Shown here piece by piece: positions 50,741 to 63,720 of a stretch of DNA of 64,000 bases (positions within the stretch are counted from its first letter, which is position 1; each line of letters opens with the position of its first letter). The stretch lies in the NCBI RefSeq assembly GCF_017562075.2, contig NC_054084.1, positions 33,072,803 to 33,136,802 on the forward strand, given 5' to 3'. The notes below the pieces were generated by a model that saw only the letters and a list, made by a program, of their open reading frames with translations, was not told the origin of the DNA and ran no database searches. The translations under genes and the position numbers were made by a program. The stretch comes from Anopheles merus. Taxonomy: Eukaryota; Arthropoda; Insecta; Diptera; Culicidae.

Positions 50741-52192
50741 GATTAATCAAATTCTTATTCAAACTGAAAGCGAGCAATCTGTCCTGTTGCGTGTGCCCTG
50801 TGTGCTAGAAATCGGTCCACACCGATGCAAGAGTGCTTTTGCTGCAGCCCCTGCACCCCGTTTGCAAAATGCCTAGCAAACGTTCAAATCATCCTAGCCA
50901 AACAATAAACCACCCCACGAAAAGCACACAATAACCACACGACGGTGACGACCAAACCACATTGAGACATTAAAGTTAATCGGTCGTCTTCGTTTTGCAC
51001 CGGAACGGAGCGAGCAAGAACGATATGGTATGGTTGATGGTTGGCTGAATGTTGTGCACATTTCCGGTCGAAATGCAATTTGTACCGGTCTCACTTGGGA
51101 GCGGGCCGTCGTGGTCCCGGGACGGTCGGTGGTTTGGTTAATTGGATTAAAGCCAATTTCACTCTCGGGTGTTGATAATTATTTGCAAATAATCTAATTG
51201 TTTCCAATCGACAAGACCCGAGAGCGCATCATATCGACGGAGCGCGGTGAATTGTGACGTGATGTATCTGGTGGTAACGTTGAATGTATTTTGTGTGACA
51301 TATTGATTTGTCGTACCTGCCCACTTCCCACAGGGAAGAACAATCTGAAGTTGGGAAGGTTATTTCGTAGATGATGTTTCAATAAATTGCAATTCTTAAT
51401 TGGAAATTATTGAATTTCCATCGCTATCCTAAATTACAATGTCTTTACTTATTCAAGAGAGCATTAAAATGGCATTCATAAGAACTCCCCAACTTCATTT
51501 CACCCAACATTATCCTCCCAATAACGGCCGAAAAACGAAACTTAAAGGACATGACGCAACTTTGGTGGTGAAAGTACTGCTTAGGGAAATTTTCACTTTC
51601 ACAATATGCTGCGAAAAAACCCCCCAATCGTAGTCTTTTGTATAATTTCTTCGATTCGATTTCATTTTTATACCACTCCGCTTCTACTATCAGGAAGAAA
51701 CGTTTCTCTTTCATTTGAAAAATTGCATCAAAACCCTGAAAGCAGGAAACATTCATCATAGTGCTAGTGGGGATCCGTCCGAGCGACGTCCGACCGAGGG
51801 ACGCGTGATTTAGCATTCAAACTCAAACTGGTGGAACGAAAACAGCAGCACCCAACAATAAATACGATAACCATCGTTGAGCTTCTGCTCCATTCGTGGT
51901 GGAGTTTCGCAAGGCAAGATTCCCTGGTTGAGAGGGGTTGAGGTTTTATTGGTCCTACCGCCATAATGTATCCTCACAATGAACCGTGACCTTTCTCCGC
52001 AGGAGACGCTCACTATCTCTCCCACCCTTCGAAGGCATCGTTTCCGGTTGAAGTTAAACGCAAAGCGCAAAAGCCTGCCTCCTGTCCGGGTATCTGCAAA
52101 AAAAACCCTGACCTTCCCTGTGGCGGCGAAAGCGAAAGCCCTTCCCGGTTTCTGGAGAGTGTGATAAAACCCCACCGACGATCACGCCGCCG

Positions 52193-52216
52193 CAGCAGCA
52201 GCAGCAGCAGCAGCAG
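52193..52216. repeat. (CAG)8 microsatellite
   Basis: Eight perfect CAG units. They read as Ser on the + strand frame and Leu or Cys on the - strand in chance open frames. Confidence 0.85.
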
Positions 52217-53385
52217 TTGGATAGAAAATTCCTTCTGCTGGTCACACATTTATGGTGGCAATAATTTTAATTTTATTGTCACATTTTATAACCGCCAATT
52301 CATCGTGTCTGAGTACGCTTCATACTGCCCGGGCAAGATAGGGTGCAAAGATTCACGCCAACGGGCTAGAACGGAGTTCACGTGGCTGGCATGCCCGGTA
52401 CAAAGCGATACATAAAGTTCCAGGAAATGTGTGTCCAGGAATAAAACGGTGAGTGGTTAAAAACGAGACATCTCCAATCACTGTCTGTGTGTGTATGTGC
52501 CATCTTCTCCAATAATGAGTTTGAATTTGTCCCCATCGCCGCATATCTTCCTGAAGCATCCCTTTGTCCAATGGACGGGTTTAATTGCCGTGCCAGCCCT
52601 GTCATTAAAAACGAATCCAAACGAAAGCACGAACCCGCCGGGTGAGGTTTTGTGGTTTGTTTTGCAAATTAACGTGTCTCGGGGGCCTTGCTTCTTCTGA
52701 ATTAGCCATTTTGCTCATCAAAATCCACATTAAATGAGATGTCACGATGTGCAGCCTTCAGCGAAACATCCGCAGGCATTAAGCTTAATTCTAGTAATCG
52801 AGAAGAGTGATGCTTCCTCTATTTGGGATGTTACAGTGGAAGGCAATTCTCGAGGCTAAAGACTCTTTTGTATCTGAAAAGAGAAAGTGTTGGTTTGTCT
52901 AACGGTATCATTCAAATGATACCTCGATCTATCATTCTTATGACTAGAATGGTCTAAAGTGTGTAATAAAGCGAACCTCAGACGTCTCGAAAGTGATACT
53001 CGATGGAGCTGATTATTGCTCTTGATTTCGTGGCCTTAGTGTTGCGTCATTAGCGTCTCCCAAAAAAAAACTTGATGCGTAGGGAGACTCTTTGATGTGT
53101 TCAACATAACCGGTTTGTGAGGTTCACGCCCGTAACCTTAGCAAGGGGCCTGCAATCTAGCGGTAGTTTCCTCAAGATATTGATCACCTCAATCCGCCCT
53201 GTGATTTGTTCGTCTCCGTTCTTGCTGCATTTCACTTTTTAATCAAATTAAGATTCATTCTCGATGCCGTTCTGAGCCGAGCGGCAAGTTTCAACGTCAC
53301 GCTTTCACTCGCTTGCTGGAGCGTCTTTCAAAAAGACGCTCGTTAGCTACCAAAAACCAGAATCGTCATGATGTTCTTCTCCATT

Positions 53386-53403
53386 GCAGCAGCAGCAGCA
53401 GCA
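53386..53403. repeat. (GCA)6 microsatellite
   Basis: Six perfect GCA units, reading poly-Ala on the - strand in a chance 112-codon frame. Confidence 0.85.
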
Positions 53404-53712
53404 TCATTGCCCTTTTGTTCATTCTCTCTTGAAGCTGCCCTCTTGAAGAGGGGACCCCAAACCGAAATTGACCGTAAATGATGAGATTTAACGGTTCGTT
53501 TACTTTCGGTTATTGAACTCTCCGTCTTCTTCCACCTGTGTACGCGCACCTGGTAGGATAGGGGCACACCTGAAGACAGAGTGCGCACTACATGGCGATC
53601 CACTTCACCAACGCCATGCTCAAAGTTCCAGTTGCAGGGGCGAGATGTTTGATAGGATTTCATAGAATCTGTAATCTTCAAAGCCGCGCTTTATAAAGCT
53701 TAGCACGAGCGT

Positions 53713-53749
53713 AAGAGAGACAGAAAGAGAGACAGAGAGAGAGAGAGAG
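53713..53749. repeat. GA-rich simple repeat, imperfect
   Basis: Interrupted (GA)n with C and A substitutions; the last 16 bases are perfect GA. Confidence 0.8.
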
Positions 53750-56700
53750 TGCATATCTAGTAATTCTATTTTGACAAATGTGTCCCTGACAAAGAGCTAC
53801 AAATTGAACAATAAAACATTGGAATTCATGCATTTTGTGAAGCGATCTTGCATCTACCCCCTTTTCCTCCCATTTCATAATGGGCCCTTAATAGCACCGA
53901 TCTTCATTTAGGATTAAACGCGCTTGCACCATGGTTGCGATGCCCGTGGATCCTACGCATTCTTCATCCTACACACGTTGACTATTTGGTAAAAACCTGT
54001 AACCGTCTCCGCGGGAAAGGGCGTCCGGGATCAGAAATGGTGTATCGTAAATGAACACGTCGCTTTGGTTGATTTATGCTGCTTTAATAGCATCGATTTC
54101 ATCGACCGATGATCGCGATCGACGAGCGCAGGGCACTCCGAAAGTGGGGAGTGCAACAATGCGCATGCCGATGAATAAATATGTTACAGGGGGAGATCAT
54201 CATTTGGGGAGGGTTTTGGAATGGATTTATAATGGGCGATTGCGTTCTTCAGATCAAGATGCGTGTTTTTGGAATTTAAACCCTTGTTGATAAATATGTA
54301 CAAAGGAAAGTTTGGATCACAAACATCCAATCACTGCAATCCCGTTGGGTAAGTTTTGTTATGCGATCTTCTACTTCATCTGCTATAAGAACGATCGTTT
54401 TAACTTATTCTCGGCTCCAATAGAGTTTTTGTTGTCCAAGTCTTCCAATGGCTAGACTGTAATCGATGCGACAGCTACAAAAGTGTTAAAATAAGTTTTT
54501 AAAATTGTTTGTAATCCATTCCCTGTTATTCGGTTCCAGCATACAGTTCGTTGAAGTCTGTTTTGTATTTGTCGTGTACGTGACAGTCTGGTTGGATTTT
54601 TGCAGGAAAACTTTTGCTGCTCCCGCTACAAAAATACGTTACATTCTTTTGTGATGTTATTTAGCTTTTCGCTGCCCGTAAGCTAGTTGACATGGACACT
54701 GCTGTTCCGGCTTTTTCCATTCGTTTTCACGCAAATAACTTTCCGTCGCCGAATACATTCGTGCACGGTGTTTGTCGTTTGTTGTCTACACTGGTATCCG
54801 CATAACTATTCGAAATGTAACTCGAACGAAGTAAAGATAACTTCTGCCCTCTCGCGTTTACTTGTTTACATCCCGCAGGGTTAGTGCAACAACACCAGGG
54901 CAACCAGCACCAGGCTGTATCCAGGCTGTCTTTGTGCATACCACAGCTTGCAGCTTCCAGAGCGCTGGTACACTACAGCCGGAACACTTGCAAAGAAGCG
55001 AGGATGAGGATGATAACTTTCAAACGGGCAGAAATAAAACCAGAACACTTGAGACATCGTCACAGAAAATCGGTAACTGTAACGATCTTCGCTCCCGGTG
55101 CCGCTTCGCCGACACAAAGTTTGGCGCACAAAGTGGGAAATAAAGCACTCGTCGTGACGCGATCGTCGTGCCGTCGGTGGTCGCGTGAAGACTGTTTTCG
55201 CTTTTAATTAAAACTTGTACAATTTTAAAATGTTTTAATTGATAAAACTCGACCCATTCCCGCCCGGTGGGCAAAATGCAGCCACCGAGCGGGCCGATAG
55301 TTTCCTGCTCGGGGCAGCACAGCTACACCTCAACCACCGCCGTAGAGTCGTAGAATGCCGGAAGAACTTTTGCAAAAATGGTGGAACGGGATTTCTTATT
55401 CAACTCCTCCGCTTCCTTTTCTCTTCAACTATAATTGCACTGGAGGCGCGTGAAAAGAGGCACTTCTTGCTGCTTGTTCGTCCTGGTTTAGCTTGCCCCT
55501 TCATCCTCTCTCTCTTCCTCCTAAACCCCCAATATTTATTCCTTTTCCCTTTATCGCATCGAGGCAAAGAGTGCGACAATTAGAGAATCTGTTTCGTGAG
55601 TAAATAAGCACAGGCGTGAACACTGCGAGCGTTGCTGTGCAGGGAAATTTAAATTAATTAATTCGTTTACTTAAGAAGTGGTATTTCCCTCCTACACTGC
55701 AAGGGATGAAATTCATCATCCTCACCATCAGCATCAACATCATCAACATCCCACGACACAGAATAATCGTACAACCATGATCCATTACACCACCGCCGCC
55801 GACGCTAGAATAGTGTCTCGGGCTGGCACTACTTGTTGGGCTGAAAGTTGTTACAAGTAATTTGAGCCAACTCTTCCGGCACCGGTTCGTCTCCCACCGC
55901 ACCGCATCGCACGAAATGAAGAAATGTCTCGTTAAACTGACACCACGGATGAATGAGTTAAGAGTTTATTGGACCAGGAAAGTAAGGTTTCTTCCAGGCT
56001 TCTGCCATCTGCGGAGAAAAGGTCCCTTTCGAACGGCTAGAACCATCGCAGAAAGTGTTGAAAGTCAATCATCATTGCTGTGGTGTGGTAGTGTAGGAGG
56101 TAGAAACGAAGAACCACTACAAACTTGTGATTGATTGCTCGGTTGTTTTGTCCGTCGTGGCTGGTAGATTTGATTGTGGCAATTAAAACGTAAATGCAGC
56201 TGCCATTTTGTTCTGAAGGCTGATGAAGGGAAGGAGTTATGCAATTTGCTGGTTGGTTGGTTAGAATATTATGAAGCAAGTCAGCGATAACTAAAAATTT
56301 CATTCCAATTTCACGTAAAAATGCAAATGCTTATGAGTTAAAATAACGTTTCGAAATTTTATAGATAACTCAAAGTATATAAAGGTCCTTTAGGTACAAT
56401 TGGGGCAATTTCGTAAAGGCATGAAATTCCCCTCAAAAACCCCTTCCTTAAACCAATGCTCGATGTCATTTGTTCGTTCGCACCTCATCGACATAGTGTT
56501 GACGTTTGATTCGTGTACACTAGGCGATCGAATTCCACCTCTCGGGGCGTGTGATTTGTGATATGCCAAGGTAGGACGTTCTGCTCATCGGCCGGTACGC
56601 GGGCCCACTCCTTCTTCCTCTTCAGTGGACAGAATTTATCGACCCCCCAAAACCATTAGCAAAAGGCATGGTTAATGGTTCCGGCGAAAGAAAAGTGTCG

Positions 56701-59362
56701 TTCGATCGATTCTCGCCCTTCGGTTGTTTCGTAATGTGCAATAAAAATTTCGTAACTTCACACCGCATAACTCTTTTGCTCCGTGGTGTGTCGGTGTCTA
56801 CACTCGACGACAAGCGAAGAATTACACAAACACAGAGCTCTACATCCACCGACATTGGCGTGTGAAAATCGAAACCGAACCGACGGCCAAAGCCCCACGG
56901 TTCAATGATCGCCGTTTCGATCGCGAATCGATGGACAAGTTGGTGGCGACGCTGTGGTGGCCTTGGTGAGTTTAGATGCATTGCAAAACCATCTTCCACC
57001 GCCGTCGTGGCGACGTGTTCATTTAATTGCAACGCTTTAAGACCGAGGAAGTGTGTGGAAAAAGCCGCATAAAACTGCCGGAGAATGCCTTTCAGCTTCT
57101 AATTCATTTCCGTGCAGGGTATGCTTTTGTGCCTTTGTGTGAGGTTAGAATTCAATTTCCGGCACAATTTCCCCCGGCCCAGAAGTCGTTGGGCAGGCAG
57201 GCAGGCTTTGTGGCACACAATTAGTGTGGCACACGATTTATCGATTGATATGCAAATCTGAGCACTTTCCCAAGTGGTTTCCTGCTCCTCTTCTTCTTTG
57301 TGTAGCTGTGTGTAGTTCCAGGAGATAACATCACAAAGCTATGATTAATGGTACGTAAGACATTCCTCTTGACGGGCATGATGCCCTCCTGTCGTCGGTT
57401 CGAAGCTTGTCTTACCGACATCACGGAAACATCTTGCAAGAAACTTCATTAGTTTGCCTGTGTGTGTGTGCATGTGTTTGACTTTTATCACGTGTTCGCA
57501 TTGGAAAAGTGCAAAAGCAGCATCAGACGTTTGAGCCCGTGTGTGTAGCCTTTTCGGACGTTCTCGAAGCTCACGTGCCGTCCATAAATCATGCAACCAA
57601 ATGGTGCCGAATTTCTAATAAAACACAATTTTCACTCAAATATTGAACCCCCCCGTCCAAGTAAGCAACGGTCTTGGGAGTCCCTCTTGGGTGTGAGAAG
57701 CATCGAGGTATGCCATATTCTCACATTTTTCGGTCTTTCGGGAAGAACCATCCCCAAAAGCACCGAGCGCGTTTGTTGGATCCATTTCCGGGTGTGTCGT
57801 CCCGCGCTGTTCGATCATAAATTTTCATAAATTTCGTCCCATATCAACCTCGGATGTTCAGGGCGAACTGTGACCAATGGTCACGGAACTCTCTGTATGT
57901 GTGTTTTTTTTTATCCTCCACATAGAGAAGGATGTTGTAGCATCTCCCGAGCTTACGTATGCGTTTGATGATGGTGCAGCAGTGTTTCAACACTCTGCAG
58001 CGGTGCTTTCATAACACACCCCACAAGACACAACCGGAAATCAAAGCTTCCAAAAACGTTGTGAAATGCAATTCATAACGGTCCCAAAGGGCGTCCGGGA
58101 TTGCAAACCGTTCTCCCAAAAAAAAGTATGAGATAACGTCGTTACTAGTTTAGTCGGATGTGCCTTCAGTAGTGCCCACTTTAGCGAAGTTATGAGGATG
58201 GGAGAACATGATGGCAGGACGAAGGTAACATCTTGAAAAAAACTCTTATCAAACATCTAGCAGGAGAGGAAAAAATCTACAAGTTCAGAAGAAATGGCAA
58301 AAAGTCTTCTCCCAAAAAAACTGTCTCCACTCGAACAACTTCCCCTAAATGGAGAGCATACGCCAAAGCAAAAATCTGCCAAAAACGGATGTGAGATATT
58401 GGGAGGAGCACAACATTTGAATAAATCATACCGACGATAGCATGCCAGGAGCGGAATTCTGGCTTTCCATTTGATTCCTTCCGGTGGTATCTACGTTCTT
58501 CCAGACATCCATTGCAATGCCCGCAAAAAAACGAAGCACAGTCTCTGTTTTTTCCTCTGATTTGTTACTTTCCCGAATCGAATCGAACCGATGATAAGAA
58601 CGAATAACATCGCTGATCAGTGTTTCAAGTTCCGGCGCACTTAAAGCACTTCTAGTGTATGAAACACTTTCGATTGCAATTTCCCTCCTTCTTGGATTGA
58701 GTCCTAAAAGCAAGATTAAATATTTAAGGCACTTGCCTAGCTTTGTGGTGTGTGTGTGTTCGTGTTTTGTATATTTGTTGAGATCCGTTCAACTCGCAAA
58801 CGAGAGACAAAGGTTGCTGTTGCCTGGCGAGCCAATCAATTGTGGTGTGCTCATTTGGCCGGTTGGTTAATTTTGTTCTACTTGCTGCTGCTCGTAGTAG
58901 TGATGTGAGTAATCAAATTCTGGTTCTTAGTTTTGGAAATAGATACATCTGCAGTGCTCAACATAGTGAGTTTGCACAGAAAGTGCTCTAAATAAAGCAG
59001 TTTGTACGTTATAAAATCCAAATCAGGTAGTGCTACTGGAAGTATCTCAATTGCATCTTCACATCCCCTCCCATCGGCGCAGCGCAAAGAATGGGTACTT
59101 AAAGCTCACTCAACCGATTTGCTTCGTTCGCCTGTGCTCTGCCAACACCTCTGCCATTCATTTGGTAGCTTTGCACTGTTAGCACTTCATTTACTGATCT
59201 CGGGTACGCTCCACTACACCTCTCTCGGGGAGTGTGGACAATCTCCCGGAAAAGCTTCATTTTCCGCATACGCAGACAGTGGCGCAGTCTGGCAGCATCA
59301 GCCGGAATCCATCCCAATCGCTGATGCAGCATTACCCCGTCACAATGAGGACGATACTACTG

Positions 59363-59385
59363 CAGCCAGCCAGCCAGCCAGCCAG
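59363..59385. repeat. (CAGC)5CAG tandem repeat
   Basis: Five and three-quarter tetranucleotide units, about 245 bases upstream of exon B. Confidence 0.85.
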
Positions 59386-59628
59386 TGTTTGAGGCAGCGT
59401 GTGGCAGCCAGTCGGTGAAACTATTTATTTATTCATGCATGCATGTCTCTTTATTTATCTTTTCCGTCGATTTCGTCGAGCACACAGTGTGTGTGTATGC
59501 CTGGCAATGATACAGAAATCTGGCAATAGACAGAGTGTGTGTATACGTCAGGGATAGTGCTAGTGGTCAGTGGTTATAGTCTGGTATTTATAATATTTCC
59601 CCCCTCCCTCTTCTTCTCCTCCACACAG

Positions 59629-59810
59629 TGATCTACGGCCAACGTCACTGGAGAAAAGCCAGGAAATCTGTCGGCTGCGCATCTACGAGGTGTACGCGTG
59701 GGGTGGCCCGCTGGTCTTTGCCGGCGTGGCGGCGATTCTAGACAACCTGCCGGACAGCAACGATACGTACTTGAGGCCACGCTTTGGTGAAGCAAAATGC
59801 TGGTTCTACG
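59629..59810 (+). CDS. Methuselah-like GPCR, internal exon B (helix 4), partial
   Basis: Internal coding exon of 182 nt: one base completing the Arg codon begun in exon A, 60 codons, then G as the first base of a split codon. It begins DLRPTSLEKSQEICRLRIYE, a charged intracellular loop 2. The next segment, VYAWGGPLVFAGVAAILDNL, is helix 4, with the WG.PL signature of methuselah-like receptors. Then come PDSNDTYLRPRFGEAKCWFY, the start of extracellular loop 2. NDT is an N-glycosylation sequon, and the Cys of CWFY is placed to form the conserved disulfide with the top of helix 3. The acceptor is pyrimidine-rich (CTTCTTCTCCTCCACACAG) and the donor is G|GTAAGT (59811). The frame is open across the junction with exon A. 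GC is high at third positions, unlike the surrounding frames. The paralogue is not identified. Confidence 0.95.
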
Positions 59811-62326
59811 GTAAGTGCAAACCACCGAACATGGGGCATATAATCTAACCATCAAATTCCAAACAAATACACACCCCGCCCCAGCCCGGAACTAAATTCC
59901 AACGTCAACGGCATCATCATCATCATCATTGACGGCTCGGGTGGAGTACCTTGGTGCCCACATCCTCAAGGCGTACGTTCAGTCCCGTTAGACATCGATG
60001 CATCAATGACGCACGGCACAGCAATCAAACCGACTAACATTTCATTTCATTATGTTAATTATACGAACCAATATGAAGGCGTTGTGCCCACACACACACA
60101 CACGCACGCCCATAGGAAGCCTTTGGAGAAGCGTAAGCGCCTTGAGCCTTACTTGAGGGCGTACTCCACACAGATAGCATTGTGCCACTAGGTTAGTGGC
60201 TTCGATTCCATTTTCACGACCAATATTTACCACCAACATCTCTGTCTCGGGGTGGAGCGTTCAGATACCGAGACCGGTGAGATGGAAGCGGAAGAGAAGG
60301 ATTAAATTACTTCCGCCACAGGAAGCAAGTGAGCCTTTGAACCGGGCTCGGGCTACGGGGTTTTATGTGGGCTCCAACTGCTTCAATCCCACTCCATTCC
60401 GTGCATGTGCATTCATCATTGTCGACTCCAGTGTGCCACTGGTTTTGCTGCAATTTGCTGAGCATCCCTGAGGAAGCAGGATGCCTTTGTTGTTGGTTGC
60501 TCATCATGAGCATCATCCACCAAAACCAGCAAACGCCGTTCTCCAAAAGATGACGAATGTCTAGCCGGAACGGGTTGGCTGCCGCCTCTGCCCTTTGCAG
60601 GAATGCTTGACGGCATGACGTGGGACTTGAAATGCATTCCGACGTTTGCACTCTGCAAGCAGCTTCTGCCGATCGTTTGGCCTGCACAGCTTAAACCAAG
60701 CGTGATGGACAAACGGAAGCATGAAAGCATTCCAAACAGGATGGTGGGCGAGGGTGTCTATTAGAAAGCATCTTCGCTTTGATTGACCACAACAAACAAT
60801 CATCCACACTAATTTCCCGGATTGGGTAGAGAAAGTAAGCGTATCATTCAACGGGTTTACAGGCTTTCGGCATCAACGATCGGTGTTGGTTACAGTTAAA
60901 ATCAATTAAAATTGCACATACTTTCTGCGGAAGCGCCCTTCGCCCGTTATCACCTTCCAATGCACGCAATGCTTTTAGGCTTTGCACTGAATATTTCAAA
61001 TGTGTGTATATCTTCATTTGAAACAACTCCTTGGACGAGGCTTTCTGGTAGCACAAGCATAGTGTAGGTGAACAAAGAACGACTTTATATCGATCCATTC
61101 GGATTCTTTGGAGAGAGAGGCAGCAATGCTTTGATATTTTTCCAGGAAATATGTACTTACCTTACCTCCAAACATTCATCTCAACGCAAAACTTGTTGTA
61201 CTGTTGAGTGTAGAGTATGCAAAATTAATGACCAAAAGAGAGTGTAGTGTGTGTCTTTCGTCCTTTCCAACTTGCTTGGAAAAGTTGTTCGTTCCAGTGA
61301 CTATTCGACAAAACATTTAGGCTTGAACAGAGTCATCTCGTACGTTTGCGTATCTTCATGCTAGAATCGTCGAGCTGTGCATACACAACTTTCGCAATTA
61401 TTAATTTAATGGCGAAATTGGGCATGCTATGAAGCAGGAGAAAAGGAGAAAATCTTCTCTATGAGAGTAAATAGACGAGTGGTAAAGAGTTTATCGATTT
61501 TGAAACTCTTATCGCTTTTCAAATATTCTTCACGCGAGTGTCATTTCAACTTGAGTTGTTCTTGATTGTGTTCTATTCTAATAATTAAACCTCTTTCACC
61601 ACAATCCTTTACTATAAAGAAGTTGTTTTATAGTGTTATAATTCAATCTGTAGTTGTACGTATCCATCAGAATGAAGCATTATCCTTGATCAGATGCAAG
61701 GACGCCGGCAATGAGTTTCATATTCACTATCATTGCCCATCTCACACTGGAACACACAAGCACAAGTGAAACACAGTACTGAGACTATCTTGAGCTGGAT
61801 TCAACGTGCTATCAGGGTCGATAATTACCGAGGCACATGGGTTATTTTATCTAATCCATCTCCGTCCCGGAACCACTCAGAACGCTAGCTAGTGTACCGA
61901 GCTGGGGCTTAATGGCTAAAGCAGCAGTAGGTGCTGAAAACGTCCCAAGGCTAACCAGAGTGAAAGGGGAACGAAGACTCAATCGTTGCCCGTTGAAATG
62001 GAAATCAATCTCCAATTTATCACTCCTGACATCATCTCCCACGCTCGGAATGCGCCCGAGGTCCCAGTGTCTGATGGCAAATTGTGCACTGATGTCTACG
62101 ATAACTACAGTGGACTTGCCGGTAGACCAGCAATCTGCAGCCCGAGGAGTTATCAATTATGGAGGGAAATCGAAGTACTTATCAATATTCAATCGATGAC
62201 ACTTTCACTCCACCCAGGTAACGACGATGTCCAATAATAACCTGAAGCAGCTCTCGAGACGATGAGGCGCTCTTAGATTGCAGATTGGCTGTATCCTTTG
62301 TAGCAGGTTTATGTTATTCATGGCAA

Positions 62327-62343
62327 CACACACACACACACAC
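62327..62343. repeat. (CA)n microsatellite, short
   Basis: A seventeen-base CA run. Confidence 0.8.
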
Positions 62344-63210
62344 CAACTCCCGTAGGAGGAGAATTAGGCAATTTGATTGGATATCATATTAACATGCGAT
62401 GACATAAATCATTCCATTAGAAGAACTACACGCTCAGATTGATGCACAGAGTGCATACATGAATAGTAATAAGCGAGATAACGCCGTCTGTCGCATCATC
62501 CAATCAACCCTGCCCAGACGCGCCCATGTTTATTTTTATTTTCCCCTTCATTAACCAATTTTCTTCAACAATGTCGCTGTTTGATGCATTAAAAAGGTGA
62601 CATGAATTATTGCTCAACGCTCGATGCCTGCCGCAGAGGCAGTGCTAAGGCGGGGATTTGCCACTGGTGGTGGTACCCCAATAGAGCCATCGATTTCGCT
62701 AACTTGTTGTAAGACGCGCTCTGCTCCAACTGCAATCGTAAAAGCTGCATCAGACGCCGTGTGCTTGGTAAGCCTGCTGGAGCTAAGAAATCACACCGGG
62801 TCTTGCCGTTTGCTTGTCGGCCTTTTGCATGTCGTGCTGCCTTTTAATTAAACCCGGGCGCACAGCCTTTTTGTCGCCGGTGTCGATCGCTGTTGAGTTG
62901 CTTATTGCACCACCGACAGGCGGCTGGGAATGAAGTGGACGGTGTATTGAAGTTTTATTGCCCGCTGGCCAGATTTGCTGCTGCTGCTGGTGGTGGTGCT
63001 GTTGCTTGTGTTGCTGCTCCGGTGTATCTAGCTTCCGTTTTCCCTGACTGCTCGCTCACTCTCCGCCGCTTGCAGAAAGCCAATTTGCACCGATAAAAAG
63101 TACGAAGTGAAGGTGTTTGGCAGGGTTGGCAGTCCGTACCGAATGCAACCTGAGCTGAGGGATGCTAATCAAAACGCTTGCGGCCATCGTAATTGGCAGC
63201 GAGAGAGCAA

Positions 63211-63230
63211 GAGAGAGAGAGAGAGAGAGA
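63211..63230. repeat. (GA)10 microsatellite
   Basis: Ten perfect GA units, preceded by an interrupted GAGAGAGCAA. Confidence 0.85.
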
Positions 63231-63702
63231 TAGAGTCAGCTATCGAAGTCTATCGAACCAGTCCCCAGGCCTGGTTGCACATCGTGTCCAGTTAAAGTGT
63301 CCATGCACAAGGGAGCAGTCTATCGGCAGCCTGGCGCAGCGGCGGCTTGGTACCACTTGGTATTGGGAAGTGTAATTTAAATCAAATTATGCGATAAATC
63401 TCGTTGCCTCCACCATCGCTCCTCCGGTGGTGAGAAATTGCGTGAGAAAGTGAAAATTACGAAACCACATGTCGGGAGCGCTTGGTCAGCCCTACCCGGG
63501 GAAACCGAAGGAATAGAGCTGTGCGTCTCGTATCGATCGGTATCGCCGGGGCGCCGGCCATCGATCGAGCTGTACGAGCCGCCGTAGCCTTGAAACGTTA
63601 CAGGCGGCATTAAAAACCACATACACACATACCCGCCTGGTCGGTGCTTGGTGAAGCAGTGAATCCTCGTTAGTTCAATGACACTCGCCTCGATCGCACC
63701 CG

Positions 63703-63720
63703 CACACACACACACACACA
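63703..63720. repeat. (CA)9 microsatellite
   Basis: Eighteen bases of perfect CA. Confidence 0.85.

Larger units (their letters stand above)
7187..59628 (+). other. 52.4-kb intron of the methuselah-like receptor
   Basis: The intron runs from donor GTAAGT (7187) to the acceptor ending CCACACAG (59628). It is phase 2: CG before it and T after it form Arg, and the joined frame is open through both exons. The acceptor has a long pyrimidine tract (about 59599-59620). Apart from the tRNA genes, MITE, simple repeats and candidate ratchet sites listed separately, I see no convincing gene. Open frames are scattered over all six frames without clear codon bias, even the longest (266 codons, - strand, 49104-49904). 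An intron this size is long for a dipteran gene and is the kind expected to use recursive splicing. Confidence 0.85.

Noticed and set aside
54340..54356. Good 5' splice site GG|GTAAGT
   Set aside because: There is no matching acceptor or open exon just upstream; isolated GTAAGT sites are expected at this length.
62195..62225. CCACCCAG|GTAACG in the next intron, ratchet-like
   Set aside because: The pyrimidine tract is short and broken by A, GTAACG is a moderate donor, and the intron's length is unknown.
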